Origin: Thermoleophilia bacterium
Lineage (GTDB): Bacteria > Actinomycetota > Thermoleophilia > Gaiellales > Gaiellaceae
Reading direction: 5' to 3'
Length of the DNA stretch: 64,000 bases
NCBI GenBank assembly: GCA_017882615.1
Contig: JADGPD010000003.1
Span: forward strand, 1 to 64,000
Notes under the pieces: model-generated
Database searches by the model: none
What the model saw: the letters and a program-made list of their open reading frames with translations, nothing else
Told to the model about the DNA's origin: nothing
Made by a program: the position numbers and the translations under genes
Part shown: positions 44,720 through 58,727 of the stretch, one piece after another
Layout: each line of letters opens with the position of its first letter
Position numbering within the stretch: position 1 is the stretch's first letter

Positions 44720-45177
44720 TGGAGAGGCTCGAGAGAGAGATCAGAAAGGTAGCCAAACGAGTCGGTCTTCCGGCCGCGAGCGAGCTGGTTCGAATCTGGC
44801 CGCAAATGGTCGGTGAGACGATTGCCGCGAACGCCTGGCCGGCGCGGCTGAACCGCAAGGGAGTGCTGCAGGTCAACACGAGTTCCGCGACGTGGGCATT
44901 CGAGCTGAAGCACCTAGCGCCTCAGATCCTCGCCAAGCTCGAGCAGGAGCTGGGTGGGGAATGCCCGAGCGAGCTTCGCTTCGTGCCCGGGCCCGTGCCC
45001 GGGAAGGGTCGAGAGGCCGACGCACCGCTCGCATCGAAGGAGCCTACGACGACCGCGCGAGAGCGCGAGCAAGGCGAAAAGCTGGCGGCTGTTATCGACG
45101 ACGAAGAGCTGCGCGCGCTGGTTGCCCGGGCGGCGGCGGCGAGCCTTGCTCAAAACTGCCGAAAAGGCGCACCTTAG
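44719..45177 (+). CDS. DUF721 / DciA-family protein
   Basis: 152-aa protein with the DUF721 domain at about 8-95 ('ELVRIWPQMVGETIAANAWPARLNRKGVLQVNTSSATWAFELKHL'). DciA proteins are the ancestral loaders/operators of the replicative helicase in bacteria lacking DnaC. The usual position between recF and gyrB in Actinobacteria is kept. ATG 44719 has GAGGA 7 nt upstream. The C-terminal third is Glu/Ala-rich and looks disordered. Confidence 0.88.
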   Translation: MERLEREIRKVAKRVGLPAASELVRIWPQMVGETIAANAWPARLNRKGVLQVNTSSATWAFELKHLAPQILAKLEQELGGECPSELRFVPGPVPGKGREADAPLASKEPTTTAREREQGEKLAAVIDDEELRALVARAAAASLAQNCRKGAP

Positions 45178-45213
45178 GCCCACTTCCGACCGCTCTTTCT
45201 GATAGACTACGAT

Positions 45214-50148
<4,935 letters not shown>

Positions 50149-50158
50149 GAGCGGATCC

Positions 50159-51121
50159 CTATCGGGATCGGCTCTTCGGTAGTGCTTCGCGTAAGCGAGC
50201 GGCGGCTTCTTCGGGCGGCAGCGTGTTGATGTAGATGCCGGCGCCGAGCTCGATGCCGGCGAAAACGGTGAGCCGCGGCACCAACTCCAGGTGCCAGTGG
50301 CCGTCTTGCTGGAAGTTGTGCAGCCAGATATTGAAGGGCGAAGGACCTTCGACCGCGTTCAGCCGCCGTACTCCCTCGGCCGCCAGCGCCAGCGCCGCGC
50401 CAAGCAGCTCGCTACTACCGAACGCATCGGGCTGGTGATCATCGGGCGCGATCAGCAACTCGTAGGGCGCCCTGCCGGTCGGCACTACGGCGAGAGAGAC
50501 GGTACGGTCGCCGAGCCTGCGCTCGGCCAGCTTCAAGGCCGGATCGAGATCGTGCAGTAGGGCGCAAAGCGCGCAGCTGTCTCGCCGCAACCGCGGCGCC
50601 TCGGCTGCGACCTCGGGCGGCGCCTGCTCGAGCCAGACGAGCTGGGAATGCGAATGCGGCAGGGAGGCCCCGGACGCCTTTCCCTCGTTGACCACGGCGA
50701 GGAGATGATCAAAACCCTTCGCCCAGGCTCTCTCGGCCGCCTCCGCCCAGGATTCGGCGATCAGGACGAGTTGCTCGTCGGAAACGTCGGCCAGCGAGCG
50801 AATGTGAGTCGGCGTGTGCACGACGACCTGCTGCCGCGCGAAGGCGGGATAGAGGTTGGGCACGACGCGCACCTTCCAGCCCGGTGTGTCGGGCTCGCGC
50901 CCCTTCGCGGCGCCGAGCGCAAAGAGCTCGGGCGGCGTTTGTTGCTCACGTCCTTCGCAGAAAGGACACCTTTCCGCCTCGTCGGGCGCCTCGGGCTCTC
51001 GCCGGGTCTCGAAGTGCCCCGGCCGCAGCGTGCGCGAGGGCGCGAAGATCACCTCGCGTCCAGAAAGCGGATCGCTGAGGATTCGCTGCGCGCTGTCGTG
51101 CGTTCCGGCTTCAGTCGTCAT
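50159..51121 (-). CDS. galT: Galactose-1-phosphate uridylyltransferase (GalT-like)
   Basis: HIT-superfamily nucleotidyltransferase of the Leloir pathway. 320 aa from ATG 51121 (longer frame to 51160 less likely). Zinc-site cysteines in 'CPFCEGREQQTPPE'; 'VRVVPNLYPAF'; the active H-x-H-x-Q motif 'ASLPHSHSQLVW'; 'FNIWLHNFQQDGHWHLELVPR' near the C-terminus. It ends 10 nt from the gyrA stop, convergent. Might use a different hexose-1-phosphate, since no galK or galE lies nearby. Confidence 0.88.
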   Translation of the reverse strand: MTTEAGTHDSAQRILSDPLSGREVIFAPSRTLRPGHFETRREPEAPDEAERCPFCEGREQQTPPELFALGAAKGREPDTPGWKVRVVPNLYPAFARQQVVVHTPTHIRSLADVSDEQLVLIAESWAEAAERAWAKGFDHLLAVVNEGKASGASLPHSHSQLVWLEQAPPEVAAEAPRLRRDSCALCALLHDLDPALKLAERRLGDRTVSLAVVPTGRAPYELLIAPDDHQPDAFGSSELLGAALALAAEGVRRLNAVEGPSPFNIWLHNFQQDGHWHLELVPRLTVFAGIELGAGIYINTLPPEEAAARLREALPKSRSR

Positions 51122-51167
51122 CGCGTCAAGGCAGCGTAGCGAAGCCGGGCGGCGGCACAAAAGCCGC

Positions 51168-51752
51168 TCAAATTGCTACCTCGGCCAGCCAGATCCGATA
51201 GTGACGCTCGAGCTGCGCGAGGATGCAAATGAGCAGTTCGACGCGGTCGATCGGGCGACCGAGCTCGAGGGCCAGTGAGCTGGCCGGAAAGACCGGGCGC
51301 GCGGGTAGGTCGCCGGCCCCCTGCTCGACGTTGACGCCGACTCCGAGCACGACGCGGCCCGCACTTGCCTCGGCGAGGATCCCGGCGACCTTCTTTCCTG
51401 CGAGCAAGACGTCGTTCGGAGGCTTGACGGTAGCTTGGCCGTCGAACGAGGCGATTGCCTGGACGATCGCCTCGGCGGCGACGGGCGTGAAGGAGGCAAG
51501 CCGGGCTGTGGCAACCTGCGGCCGCAAGCACAGCGAGAAGAGCAGTCCTTTCCCCGCCGCTCCTCGCCAATCGCGCCCCCTCCGTCCTCTTCCGCGCGTC
51601 TGCTCCTCGGCCAGCGCAAGCGCGCCCTCGGGTGCGTCCGGCGGAAGCAGATCCTGGGTGGAGGAACAGCGCTCGGCGTACAGATAGAGAGGCGCGCCGA
51701 AGCGTCCGCGCAGGCGCGGCCTGACGGCTAGAGGTGCGAGCGTTATCGCCAC
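51168..51752 (-). CDS. birA: Biotin--[acetyl-CoA-carboxylase] ligase (BirA, catalytic domain only)
   Basis: Attaches biotin to BCCP. 194 aa, without the N-terminal helix-turn-helix of E. coli BirA, so it is not a repressor. 'TRGRGRRGRDW' (biotinyl-AMP loop), 'KPPNDVLLAGKKVAGIL' and 'VVLGVGVNVEQ' are visible; the usual KWPND reads KPPND. GTG start at 51752. It diverges by 21 nt from the operon that contains accD and accA, fitting a shared role in fatty-acid synthesis. Confidence 0.88.
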   Translation of the reverse strand: MAITLAPLAVRPRLRGRFGAPLYLYAERCSSTQDLLPPDAPEGALALAEEQTRGRGRRGRDWRGAAGKGLLFSLCLRPQVATARLASFTPVAAEAIVQAIASFDGQATVKPPNDVLLAGKKVAGILAEASAGRVVLGVGVNVEQGAGDLPARPVFPASSLALELGRPIDRVELLICILAQLERHYRIWLAEVAI

Positions 51753-51773
51753 GATCTCTACACTAGTTCAGCC

Positions 51774-52394
51774 GTGAAACCCCAGAGAGCCGATCGCCGT
51801 CGAATCAGTAGCCCACTCCGGGTCGACTCGATAATCCGTTACGAAAGGCTCAGCGATCCGATCTTGATCAAGCGCGCGAAAGACGGCGACCAGAAGGCGC
51901 TCGAGGCGCTTTGCGAGCGCTACGCAGAGAGGGTCGGACGGATCGCGCGACGCGAGCTGTCCGACCAGCGCGACGCCCAGGACGCGGCGCAGGATTCGTT
52001 GCTCAAGCTCTGTCAGAGGATCGGGCAATATCGAGGCGACGCGCAGTTCGCGACCTGGCTGCATCGGCTGGTGGTCAACACCTGCCACGACACCGCCGCT
52101 CGCGAGGGTTTACGCCGCGCCGCCCCGCTGCCGGATGAGTTCGAGCTGGAACACGCCCGAGACGGCGATCCCGTTGCCGAGACGCTGGGCGCCGAGCTGC
52201 GCGCCGAGCTGTCGGGCCACTTGAGCGAGCTGCCCGTCGAGCAGGCTCGTGTTGTGGTGCTCAAGGACGCTCTCGGTTTCTCGTTCGAGCAGATCGCCGG
52301 TGCGGCGCGAATGCCGGTCGGCACCGCCAAGTGCTACGCGCATCGTGCTCGCAAGCGCCTTCGCGAACGCCTCGCAAAGGAGGCGGCCGCATGA
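51774..52394 (+). CDS. ECF-like RNA polymerase sigma factor
   Basis: 206-aa sigma-70 family factor. Region 2 (about 30-105) with 'ALCERYAERVGRIARRE', 'AQDAAQDSLLKLCQRI' and 'FATWLHRLVVNTCHD'; region 4 (about 140-195) with 'LSELPVEQARVVVLKDALGFSFEQIAGAARMPVGTAKCYAHRARKRLRE', a helix-turn-helix for -35 recognition. Its stop overlaps the fabZ start (ATGA), so it heads the fatty-acid operon. No anti-sigma gene follows. Which promoters it reads is unknown; autoregulation of this operon is a plausible guess. Confidence 0.9.
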   Translation: MKPQRADRRRISSPLRVDSIIRYERLSDPILIKRAKDGDQKALEALCERYAERVGRIARRELSDQRDAQDAAQDSLLKLCQRIGQYRGDAQFATWLHRLVVNTCHDTAAREGLRRAAPLPDEFELEHARDGDPVAETLGAELRAELSGHLSELPVEQARVVVLKDALGFSFEQIAGAARMPVGTAKCYAHRARKRLRERLAKEAAA

Positions 52395-52831
52395 CGCTGA
52401 CACTTCCACTGGGAATTGCGGAGATAGAGGCGATACTGCCGCACCGCGACCCGTTTCTGCTCATCGACGAGGTGGTCGAGCTCGAGCCCGGCAAGCGGGC
52501 TGTGGCGCGCAAGACCGTGCGCGGCGACGAGTGGTTCCTCGCCGGCCACTTCCCGGGCAGGCCGATCATGCCCGGCGTGCTGATGGTCGAGGGCCTCGCT
52601 CAAACGGGCGCCGTGGCCGTCCTGACGGTCGAGGGGAACGAGGGCAAGATGGTGCTCTTCGGCGGCATCGACGGTATCCGCTTCAAGCGCCTGGTCGAGC
52701 CCGGCGACACGCTCGAGTATGTATGCGAGATCGAGGCCGTGCGAGGTCCGGTTGGGAAAGGCAAGGTCAAGGCCACGGTCGACGGGCAGCTTGCTGTCCG
52801 CGGCACGCTGACCTTCGCGGTGGAGCAGTGA
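52391..52831 (+). CDS. fabZ: 3-hydroxyacyl-ACP dehydratase FabZ
   Basis: Hot-dog fold enzyme that dehydrates 3-hydroxyacyl-ACP in FAS II. 146 aa. Start motif 'LPHRDPFLLIDEV' with catalytic His, and 'LAGHFPGRPIMPGVLMVEGLAQ' with catalytic Glu. ATG 52391 overlaps the sigma factor stop; its own stop overlaps the fabH GTG. Confidence 0.95.
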   Translation: MTLTLPLGIAEIEAILPHRDPFLLIDEVVELEPGKRAVARKTVRGDEWFLAGHFPGRPIMPGVLMVEGLAQTGAVAVLTVEGNEGKMVLFGGIDGIRFKRLVEPGDTLEYVCEIEAVRGPVGKGKVKATVDGQLAVRGTLTFAVEQ

Positions 52832-53841
52832 TAGGCGTCTGCTCAGGAAGGCCGGTCTCGATCACGGGGCTCGGTTGCTACGCGCCCGAGCGCGTGCTCA
52901 CGAACGACGAGCTCGCAAAGATGGTGGACACGAGCGACGAGTGGATCCAAGCGCGCACCGGTATCAGGGAGCGCCGCATCGCCGCGGCGCACGAAGCGAC
53001 CTCCGACCTGTGTCTTCCCGCTGCCGAAGCGGCTCTCGCCGATGCGGGCGTCAAGGGCTCGGAGATCGATCTGATCATCGTGGCCACGATCACGGCGGAC
53101 ATGCTCTTTCCCTCTACCGCCGCGATTCTTGCCAGCCGTCTCGGCGCGGGTAGCGCGGCCGCCTACGATCTTTCGGCGGGATGCACAGGCTTTGTCTACG
53201 CGCTCACCCAGGGCTTCGGGGCAATCTCGGCCGGCCTTGCGCGCCGGGTGCTCGTGGTCGGCGCCGACACGCTTTCGCGCGTAGTCGATTGGGATGATCG
53301 CGCGACCTGCGTTCTCTTCGGCGACGGCGCCGGCGCGGTGGTGCTCGAAGAGGTCGCCGGTGGCGGTTTTCACGCCTTTGATCTAGGTGCGGACGGCGCT
53401 GGCGGAATGGAGTTGTTCATGCCTGCCGGCGGCTCGCGCCGCCCGGCCAGCGCAGAAACGATTGCGGAGCGCGAGCACTATGTGAAGATGAACGGGCGCG
53501 AGGTGTACAAATTCGCGACCAGGGTGCTGCCCAGCTCGGCTCACGCCGTGCTAGACGTCTTGGGGAGAAGCATCGAGGACATCGACCTCTACGTTCCGCA
53601 TCAGGCAAACCTTCGTATCATCGAACACGCCGCAAAAAAACTGGGAGTCGAAAAGGAGCGCGTTTTCGTCAACGTCGATCGCTATGGCAACACCTCGTCG
53701 GCCTCGATTCCACTCGCACTATGCGAAGCACGGGAAGAAGGACGACTGGCGGACGGAACGCTCGTGCTCATGACTGGAATGGGCGCGGGGCTGACCTGGG
53801 GCTCGAGCGTGATCACGTGGACGGAAGGGAGAAACAAATGA
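52828..53841 (+). CDS. fabH: Beta-ketoacyl-ACP synthase III FabH
   Basis: Starts fatty-acid synthesis by condensing acyl-CoA with malonyl-ACP. 337 aa. Catalytic triad visible: C119 (SAGCTGFVYAL), H258 (PHQANLRI) and N288 (GNTSSASIP). Start GTG 52828 (GTGA overlap with fabZ); the longer open frame upstream is shadow of fabZ and the sigma gene. Confidence 0.95.
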   Translation: MIGVCSGRPVSITGLGCYAPERVLTNDELAKMVDTSDEWIQARTGIRERRIAAAHEATSDLCLPAAEAALADAGVKGSEIDLIIVATITADMLFPSTAAILASRLGAGSAAAYDLSAGCTGFVYALTQGFGAISAGLARRVLVVGADTLSRVVDWDDRATCVLFGDGAGAVVLEEVAGGGFHAFDLGADGAGGMELFMPAGGSRRPASAETIAEREHYVKMNGREVYKFATRVLPSSAHAVLDVLGRSIEDIDLYVPHQANLRIIEHAAKKLGVEKERVFVNVDRYGNTSSASIPLALCEAREEGRLADGTLVLMTGMGAGLTWGSSVITWTEGRNK

Positions 53842-54791
53842 GTACTGACGAACAGGGCCGAACGAAAGGGAAGGTTGCCTTCTGCTTCCCCGGCCAGGGA
53901 TCGATCGAAGCCGGAATGGGCCGTGAGATCGCCGAAGCGGTACCCGAGGCGATGGCGGTGTACGAACGCGGAAGCGAGAGCTGCGGCCTCGACCTGCGCA
54001 CGCTCTGCTTCGCGGGCCCCGTAGAAGATCTGGTTGACACGTCGATTCAGCAGCCGGCGCTGCTGGCTACGAGTTTGGGCATCTTGGCGGCGATCGAGGC
54101 GCTTGGCTTCAAGCCCGATTACGTGGTCGGCCACTCGGTTGGAGAGTTCGCGGCGCTGGCGGCCGGAGGGGCACTCGACCCGGCGGAGGCGATCGGACTC
54201 GTGCGCGAGCGCGGGCTGGCGATGGCCGAGGTCGCCAGGGAGAACCCCGGCGCGATGGCGGCGATCCTCGGGCTCGAGGACGAGGTAGTCGAGGAGCTTT
54301 GCCGCGAGATTCATTGCGTCTGGCCCGCTAACTACAACTGCCCCGGCCAAGTCGTCATCTCGGGACAGACCGACGCAGTGGACGAGTGCTGTGAAGAGGC
54401 TCAGCGAGAGGGCGCCAGGCGAACGGTCCGACTGCCGATCTCGGGCGCGTTCCACAGCCCGCTGGTGGCGCGGGCGGCCGAGCGCTTCCGCCCGGTGATC
54501 GAGCGAGCACGCTTCGGCGAACTCCAGATCGCCTTCATGTCGACCGTCAGCGCGCAGATCGAGAATCGCCAGAAGCTCGCAGGGCTTCTCGTCGATCAAC
54601 TAACGGCGCCGGTGCGATTCACCCAGGCGACCAGAGGTCTGATCTCAAACGGCGTGCGCACCTTCGTCGAGGTTGGCCCCGGCAACGTGCTTTCGGGCCT
54701 GGTCAAGCGCATCGACCGCAGCGTCGAGACGATCTCGGTCAACAGCCTGGCCACGCTCAAGAAGGTCGAGGAGGTGCTGTCGGTTGCCTGA
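53838..54791 (+). CDS. fabD: Malonyl-CoA:ACP transacylase FabD
   Basis: Loads malonate onto ACP. 317 aa. 'FCFPGQGSIEAGMG' N-terminal motif, nucleophile S100 in GHSVGEFAAL and H206 in 'SGAFHSPL'. ATG 53838 overlaps the fabH stop (ATGA). The gene ends where fabG begins, with an 8-nt overlap. Confidence 0.95.
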   Translation: MSTDEQGRTKGKVAFCFPGQGSIEAGMGREIAEAVPEAMAVYERGSESCGLDLRTLCFAGPVEDLVDTSIQQPALLATSLGILAAIEALGFKPDYVVGHSVGEFAALAAGGALDPAEAIGLVRERGLAMAEVARENPGAMAAILGLEDEVVEELCREIHCVWPANYNCPGQVVISGQTDAVDECCEEAQREGARRTVRLPISGAFHSPLVARAAERFRPVIERARFGELQIAFMSTVSAQIENRQKLAGLLVDQLTAPVRFTQATRGLISNGVRTFVEVGPGNVLSGLVKRIDRSVETISVNSLATLKKVEEVLSVA

Positions 54792-55515
54792 GGCATACGC
54801 TTCGCTGGAGGGAAAGCGGGCGCTGATCACGGGAGCCGCGCGCGGCATCGGTCGCGCGATCGCCGCCCAGCTCAAGGGCGCGGGCGCGGAAGTTCTCTGC
54901 TGCGACCTCCCCGGTACGAGCGAGAACGAAGAGGTGGCGCGCGAGGTCGGTGGGCAGGCGCTCTACGCCGACGTCACGAAGGCCGACGACGTCGAGAAGC
55001 TGATCGCCGAGGCCGGTGACATCGACATCCTGATCAACAACGCCGGCATCACTCGCGACGGACTACTGGCACGCATGTCGGAGGAAGACTGGCGGGCGGT
55101 CATCGACGTCAATCTCACCAGCGTCTATCTGATGTGCCACGCGGCGATCCGCGGCATGATGAAGCGCCGCTCGGGCGCGATCGTCAACCTCTCCAGCGTC
55201 GTCGGGCTGCACGGGAATTTCGGCCAGACCAACTACGCGGCTTCCAAGGCCGGCATCGTCGGCTTCACCAAGTCGCTCGCGCGTGAAGCCGGGACTCGCG
55301 GCGTTCGGGTAAACGCGGTCGCGCCCGGGTACATCGAGACGCGCCTGACGGACGTCCTGCCCGACGAGGTCAAGACGAAGATGCTCGAGGCCACGTCGCT
55401 CGGCCGTTTCGGTCAGCCCGAGGACATCGCCCGCGCGGTGCACTTCCTCTGCTCGGACGAGGCGGCGTACATCACCGGCGAGGTACTCGTCGTCGACGGC
55501 GGGATGGCGATGTGA
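54784..55515 (+). CDS. fabG: 3-oxoacyl-ACP reductase FabG
   Basis: SDR that reduces 3-ketoacyl-ACP with NADPH. 243 aa. 'TGAARGIGRAIA' cofactor loop, NNAGITRDG, catalytic Ser in 'NLSSVVGLHGN' and Y-A-A-S-K. The start is a TTG at 54784, since no ATG or GTG is well placed before the conserved start 'LEGKRALITG'; it overlaps fabD by 8 nt. The stop shares one base with the fabF ATG. Confidence 0.92.
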   Translation: MPEAYASLEGKRALITGAARGIGRAIAAQLKGAGAEVLCCDLPGTSENEEVAREVGGQALYADVTKADDVEKLIAEAGDIDILINNAGITRDGLLARMSEEDWRAVIDVNLTSVYLMCHAAIRGMMKRRSGAIVNLSSVVGLHGNFGQTNYAASKAGIVGFTKSLAREAGTRGVRVNAVAPGYIETRLTDVLPDEVKTKMLEATSLGRFGQPEDIARAVHFLCSDEAAYITGEVLVVDGGMAM

Positions 55516-56768
55516 TGACCAAGAACGAGCGCAAGAGAGTCGTCATCACCGGGCTGGGCCTGGTCAACTCGCTGGGCAACGATATGGAGACCGCCTGGCG
55601 CAACCTGCTCGCCGGCGAGTCCGGCGCCGCGCCGATCACGCTTTTCGACACGACCGGATACGCGGTCAATTTCGGTTGCGAGCTGAAGGACTTCGATCCC
55701 ACCGTGTGGATCGACCGCAAACAGACGCGGCGAATGGATCGCTTTGCGCTGATGGCGCTCGCGGCGGCTCGGCAAGCCGAGGCCGACTCCGGTCTCGACA
55801 TCGCCAAGGAGCGTGATCGCATCGGCGCGGCGATCGCCACCGGCATCGGCGGTCTCCTCTCCTTCCAGGACTGCACGCTGACGCTGTTCAACCGCGGCGT
55901 CGATCGCGTCAGCCCGTTCTCGATCCCCTCGATCATTCCCAACATGGGCGCGGCCTGGGTCTCGATGGAGCTCGGGACTCGCGGCCCGCTGCTGGCGGAA
56001 TGCGCCGCCTGCGCCGCGTCGAACATGGCGATCGGCGATGCCACCGACTCGATTCGGCTCGGACGCGCCGACGTGATGCTCGCCGGCGGCGCCGAGGCCG
56101 GGATCACTCCGGTTGGAATCGGCGGCTTCGCCGCCATGCGCGCAATCTCGCGCCGAAACGACGACCCGAAGGGTGCGAGCCGACCGTTCGACCGCGACCG
56201 CGACGGCTTCGTGATGGGCGAGGGAGGAGCCGTGCTCGTGCTCGAGGAGCTGGAGCATGCGAGAGCGCGCGGCGCCAAGATCTACGCCGAGGTCGGCGGC
56301 TACGGCCTGTCCTCGGACGCGCTGCACATCACCGAGCCCGACCCCGTGGGCGAGAACCCGGCGCGGGCGATGAAGATGGCCTTCGCCGACGCGGCAATCG
56401 ACCCGTCCGAGGTCGACTACATCAACGCACACGGAACCTCGACGCCGCTTGGCGACGCAAGCGAGACGAAGGTGATCAAGCTTGCGCTGGGCGAGGAAAA
56501 CGCTTACCGGACGCCCGTGTCTTCGACCAAGGGGGCAACCGGGCACTGTCTCGGTGGCGCGGGTGCGGTCGAAGCGATCTTCTCGATCCTGGCGATACGG
56601 GACGGCATGCTTCCACCCACGATCAATCAGGAAAACGCTGATCCGGACTGCGATCTCGACTACATCCCGAACGAGGCGCGCAAAGCCGACGTGCGCGTGG
56701 CCGTGTCGAACTCCTTCGGGTTCGGCGGTCACAACGCGTCGATCGTGCTGCGGCGGTTCGAGGATTGA
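55515..56768 (+). CDS. fabF: Beta-ketoacyl-ACP synthase II FabF
   Basis: Elongating condensing enzyme of FAS II, 417 aa. Catalytic C166 in 'ECAACAASNMA', His residues in 'NAHGTSTPLGDASE' and 'GATGHCLGGAG', and the terminal 'SNSFGFGGHNASIVL'. ATG 55515 (GTG 55512 also possible) directly follows fabG. An acpP gene, which often lies just before fabF, is absent here. Confidence 0.95.
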   Translation: MTKNERKRVVITGLGLVNSLGNDMETAWRNLLAGESGAAPITLFDTTGYAVNFGCELKDFDPTVWIDRKQTRRMDRFALMALAAARQAEADSGLDIAKERDRIGAAIATGIGGLLSFQDCTLTLFNRGVDRVSPFSIPSIIPNMGAAWVSMELGTRGPLLAECAACAASNMAIGDATDSIRLGRADVMLAGGAEAGITPVGIGGFAAMRAISRRNDDPKGASRPFDRDRDGFVMGEGGAVLVLEELEHARARGAKIYAEVGGYGLSSDALHITEPDPVGENPARAMKMAFADAAIDPSEVDYINAHGTSTPLGDASETKVIKLALGEENAYRTPVSSTKGATGHCLGGAGAVEAIFSILAIRDGMLPPTINQENADPDCDLDYIPNEARKADVRVAVSNSFGFGGHNASIVLRRFED

Positions 56769-56898
56769 GGCGGGAGCGCCCACCGTCGAAGCAAAGTGAG
56801 GGCTAGACTTCCGAGGCTTCATGGAACTGATCCCGATACGAAGCACGCCACCGCCTGACCCCTGTCGGCGGCAGGGTGCATCGTTCTGAAACGAGCTT

Positions 56899-57747
56899 AT
56901 GGCCGGTCGAATAGACGTCTCAATCGAGCACAAGAACTCGCCGCCCGAACCCGGGGGCTCGAAGAAGCATCCCAACACCTGCCCCAAGTGCAACTCGCAC
57001 TACCGCGACGACGAGCTGGCGGCGAATCTGCGCGTCTGCGCCCAGTGCGACTACCACTTCCCGGTTGGCGCGCTCGAGCGGATCGAGCAGCTGCTCGACG
57101 ACGGCAGCTTCATCGAAGAGGCTGCCGATCTTCGCTCGGCCGACCCGCTCGGCTTCTTCGACCTTCGCTCCTACAAGGAGCGGATTGCCGAAGCAGAGCT
57201 GAAGACGGGTCTCGGCGACGCGATGCTGATGGGCCAGGGAAAGATCGAAGGTCTCGATTTTCAGCTCACGGTCATGGACTTCTCCTTCATGGCGGGCTCG
57301 ATGGGAAGCGTCGTGGGCGAGAAGTTCGTTCGAGCTTGCGAGCGAGCGATCGAGCGCAAGGTTCCGCTCATCTCGGTGAATGCCTCGGGCGGCGCGCGGA
57401 TGCAGGAGGGAATTCTCTCGCTGATGCAGGTCCCGAAAACGGTCTGCGCGGTGGAGAACATGCGCGACGCGGGCATCCCCTTCATCAGCGTGCTCACTCA
57501 CCCCACCACCGCGGGCCTGCTGGCCAGCTTCGCCACCCTTGGCGACATCACAATCGCCGAGCCGGGCACGCTGATGTGCTTCACCGGCCCGCGCGTCGTG
57601 CAGCAAACGGTGCGCGAGGATCTTCCCGACGATTTCGGACTCGCCGAGTCGAATTTCCGCTTCGGGCACCTCGACGCGATCGTCCGGCGACGCGAGCTCA
57701 AGCCGACTCTTGCCAAGCTACTAAGGTTGTTCGGCCATGTCGGGTGA
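56899..57747 (+). CDS. accD: Acetyl-CoA carboxylase carboxyltransferase subunit beta
   Basis: Zinc-ribbon half of the heteromeric carboxyltransferase producing malonyl-CoA. Zinc ligands C28, C31, C47 and C50; crotonase-like core with 'VNASGGARMQEGILSLMQ' and 'VLTHPTTAGLLASFATLGDI'. 282 aa. A 130-nt gap after fabF contains a small CCCTG/CAGGG hairpin near 56856, the only real gap in the operon. It overlaps accA by 11 nt. Confidence 0.95.
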   Translation: MAGRIDVSIEHKNSPPEPGGSKKHPNTCPKCNSHYRDDELAANLRVCAQCDYHFPVGALERIEQLLDDGSFIEEAADLRSADPLGFFDLRSYKERIAEAELKTGLGDAMLMGQGKIEGLDFQLTVMDFSFMAGSMGSVVGEKFVRACERAIERKVPLISVNASGGARMQEGILSLMQVPKTVCAVENMRDAGIPFISVLTHPTTAGLLASFATLGDITIAEPGTLMCFTGPRVVQQTVREDLPDDFGLAESNFRFGHLDAIVRRRELKPTLAKLLRLFGHVG

Positions 57748-58678
57748 GCTAGAGCTGAAGCTCCGCGACCGGCTGGCCAAGCTAAAGCGGCTGCATTTGC
57801 CGGGCGCCGGCATCTCGGACGAGGTGCGCCGGATCGAGCAGCAGCTGGAGAAGATGGACAGCGGCGACGAGCGCGATGAAGACGAGATCTGGCGCTCGGT
57901 CGAGTTCGCGCGCCATCCCGAGCGTCCCTATACGCTCGACTATATCGAGCGCCTGATCGGCGACTGGATCGAACTGCACGGCGATAGAGCCCGCATGGAC
58001 GATCCCGCCGTCGTCTCGGGCCTGGGCAGCTTCGCCGGCCGCACGGTGGCGGTCATCGGCCACCAGAAGGGCCGCGGCGACGCCGTGCAGAGGGTGAAGA
58101 GGAATTTCGGCATGTCGAACCCCGAGGGCTACCGGAAAGCCATGCGGGTGATGGATATCGCCAATCGCCACGGCTTCCCGGTGATCACATTCGTGGACAC
58201 TCCCGGCGCCTATCCGGGCGTTGCGGCCGAGCAGCACGGTCAGGGCGGTGCCCTGGCGGCCTCGCAGGCGGCGATGGCGCGCCTCACGGTGCCGGCGGTG
58301 GCCTGCGTGATCGGAGAGGGTGGCTCGGGCGGCGCGATCGCCTTTGCTCTGGCCAACCGCGTGCTCATGCAGCAGTTCGCGATCTACTCGGTGATCTCCC
58401 CTGAGGGCTGCGCCTCGATTCTCTGGCGCGACGCCGGTCAGGCGCGCAAGGCCGCGGCCGCCTTCAGGCCCGACGCGGTTCACTGCCTCGAGCTGGGCGT
58501 GATCGACAGCATCATTCCCGAGCCGAAAAACGGCGCACACAGCGATTACGACGAGGCGGCGAAACTGCTCGGCTCGTCGCTCCGCGCGACACTGGACGAG
58601 CTGAAAAAGATGAGCGGCAAGGATCTCCGCCGCGATCGCCGCGATCGCTTCCGATCGCACGGCGTCTTTGCCTCCTGA
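57737..58678 (+). CDS. accA: Acetyl-CoA carboxylase carboxyltransferase subunit alpha
   Basis: Alpha half of the carboxyltransferase. 313 aa, with 'RPYTLDYIERLIGDWIELHGDRA', 'GHQKGRG', 'FGMSNPEGYRKAMRVM', 'FVDTPGAYPGVAAEQHGQG' and 'GEGGSGGAIAFALANRVLMQQ'. A separate accD-accA pair is the bacterial/plastid type rather than the fused actinobacterial AccD5/AccA3 type, notable for an actinobacterium. Last gene of the fatty-acid operon. Confidence 0.95.
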   Translation: MSGELELKLRDRLAKLKRLHLPGAGISDEVRRIEQQLEKMDSGDERDEDEIWRSVEFARHPERPYTLDYIERLIGDWIELHGDRARMDDPAVVSGLGSFAGRTVAVIGHQKGRGDAVQRVKRNFGMSNPEGYRKAMRVMDIANRHGFPVITFVDTPGAYPGVAAEQHGQGGALAASQAAMARLTVPAVACVIGEGGSGGAIAFALANRVLMQQFAIYSVISPEGCASILWRDAGQARKAAAAFRPDAVHCLELGVIDSIIPEPKNGAHSDYDEAAKLLGSSLRATLDELKKMSGKDLRRDRRDRFRSHGVFAS

Positions 58679-58727
58679 CGAATTGATGGATCCGAGCCTC
58701 GCGGGTCGTGGCCGCCTCGGCGCGAGT

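Noticed and set aside
55413-56993. 526-codon minus-strand frame opposite fabF
   Set aside because: It is antisense to a clearly functional fabF; composition and lack of motifs mark it as a GC-skew shadow.
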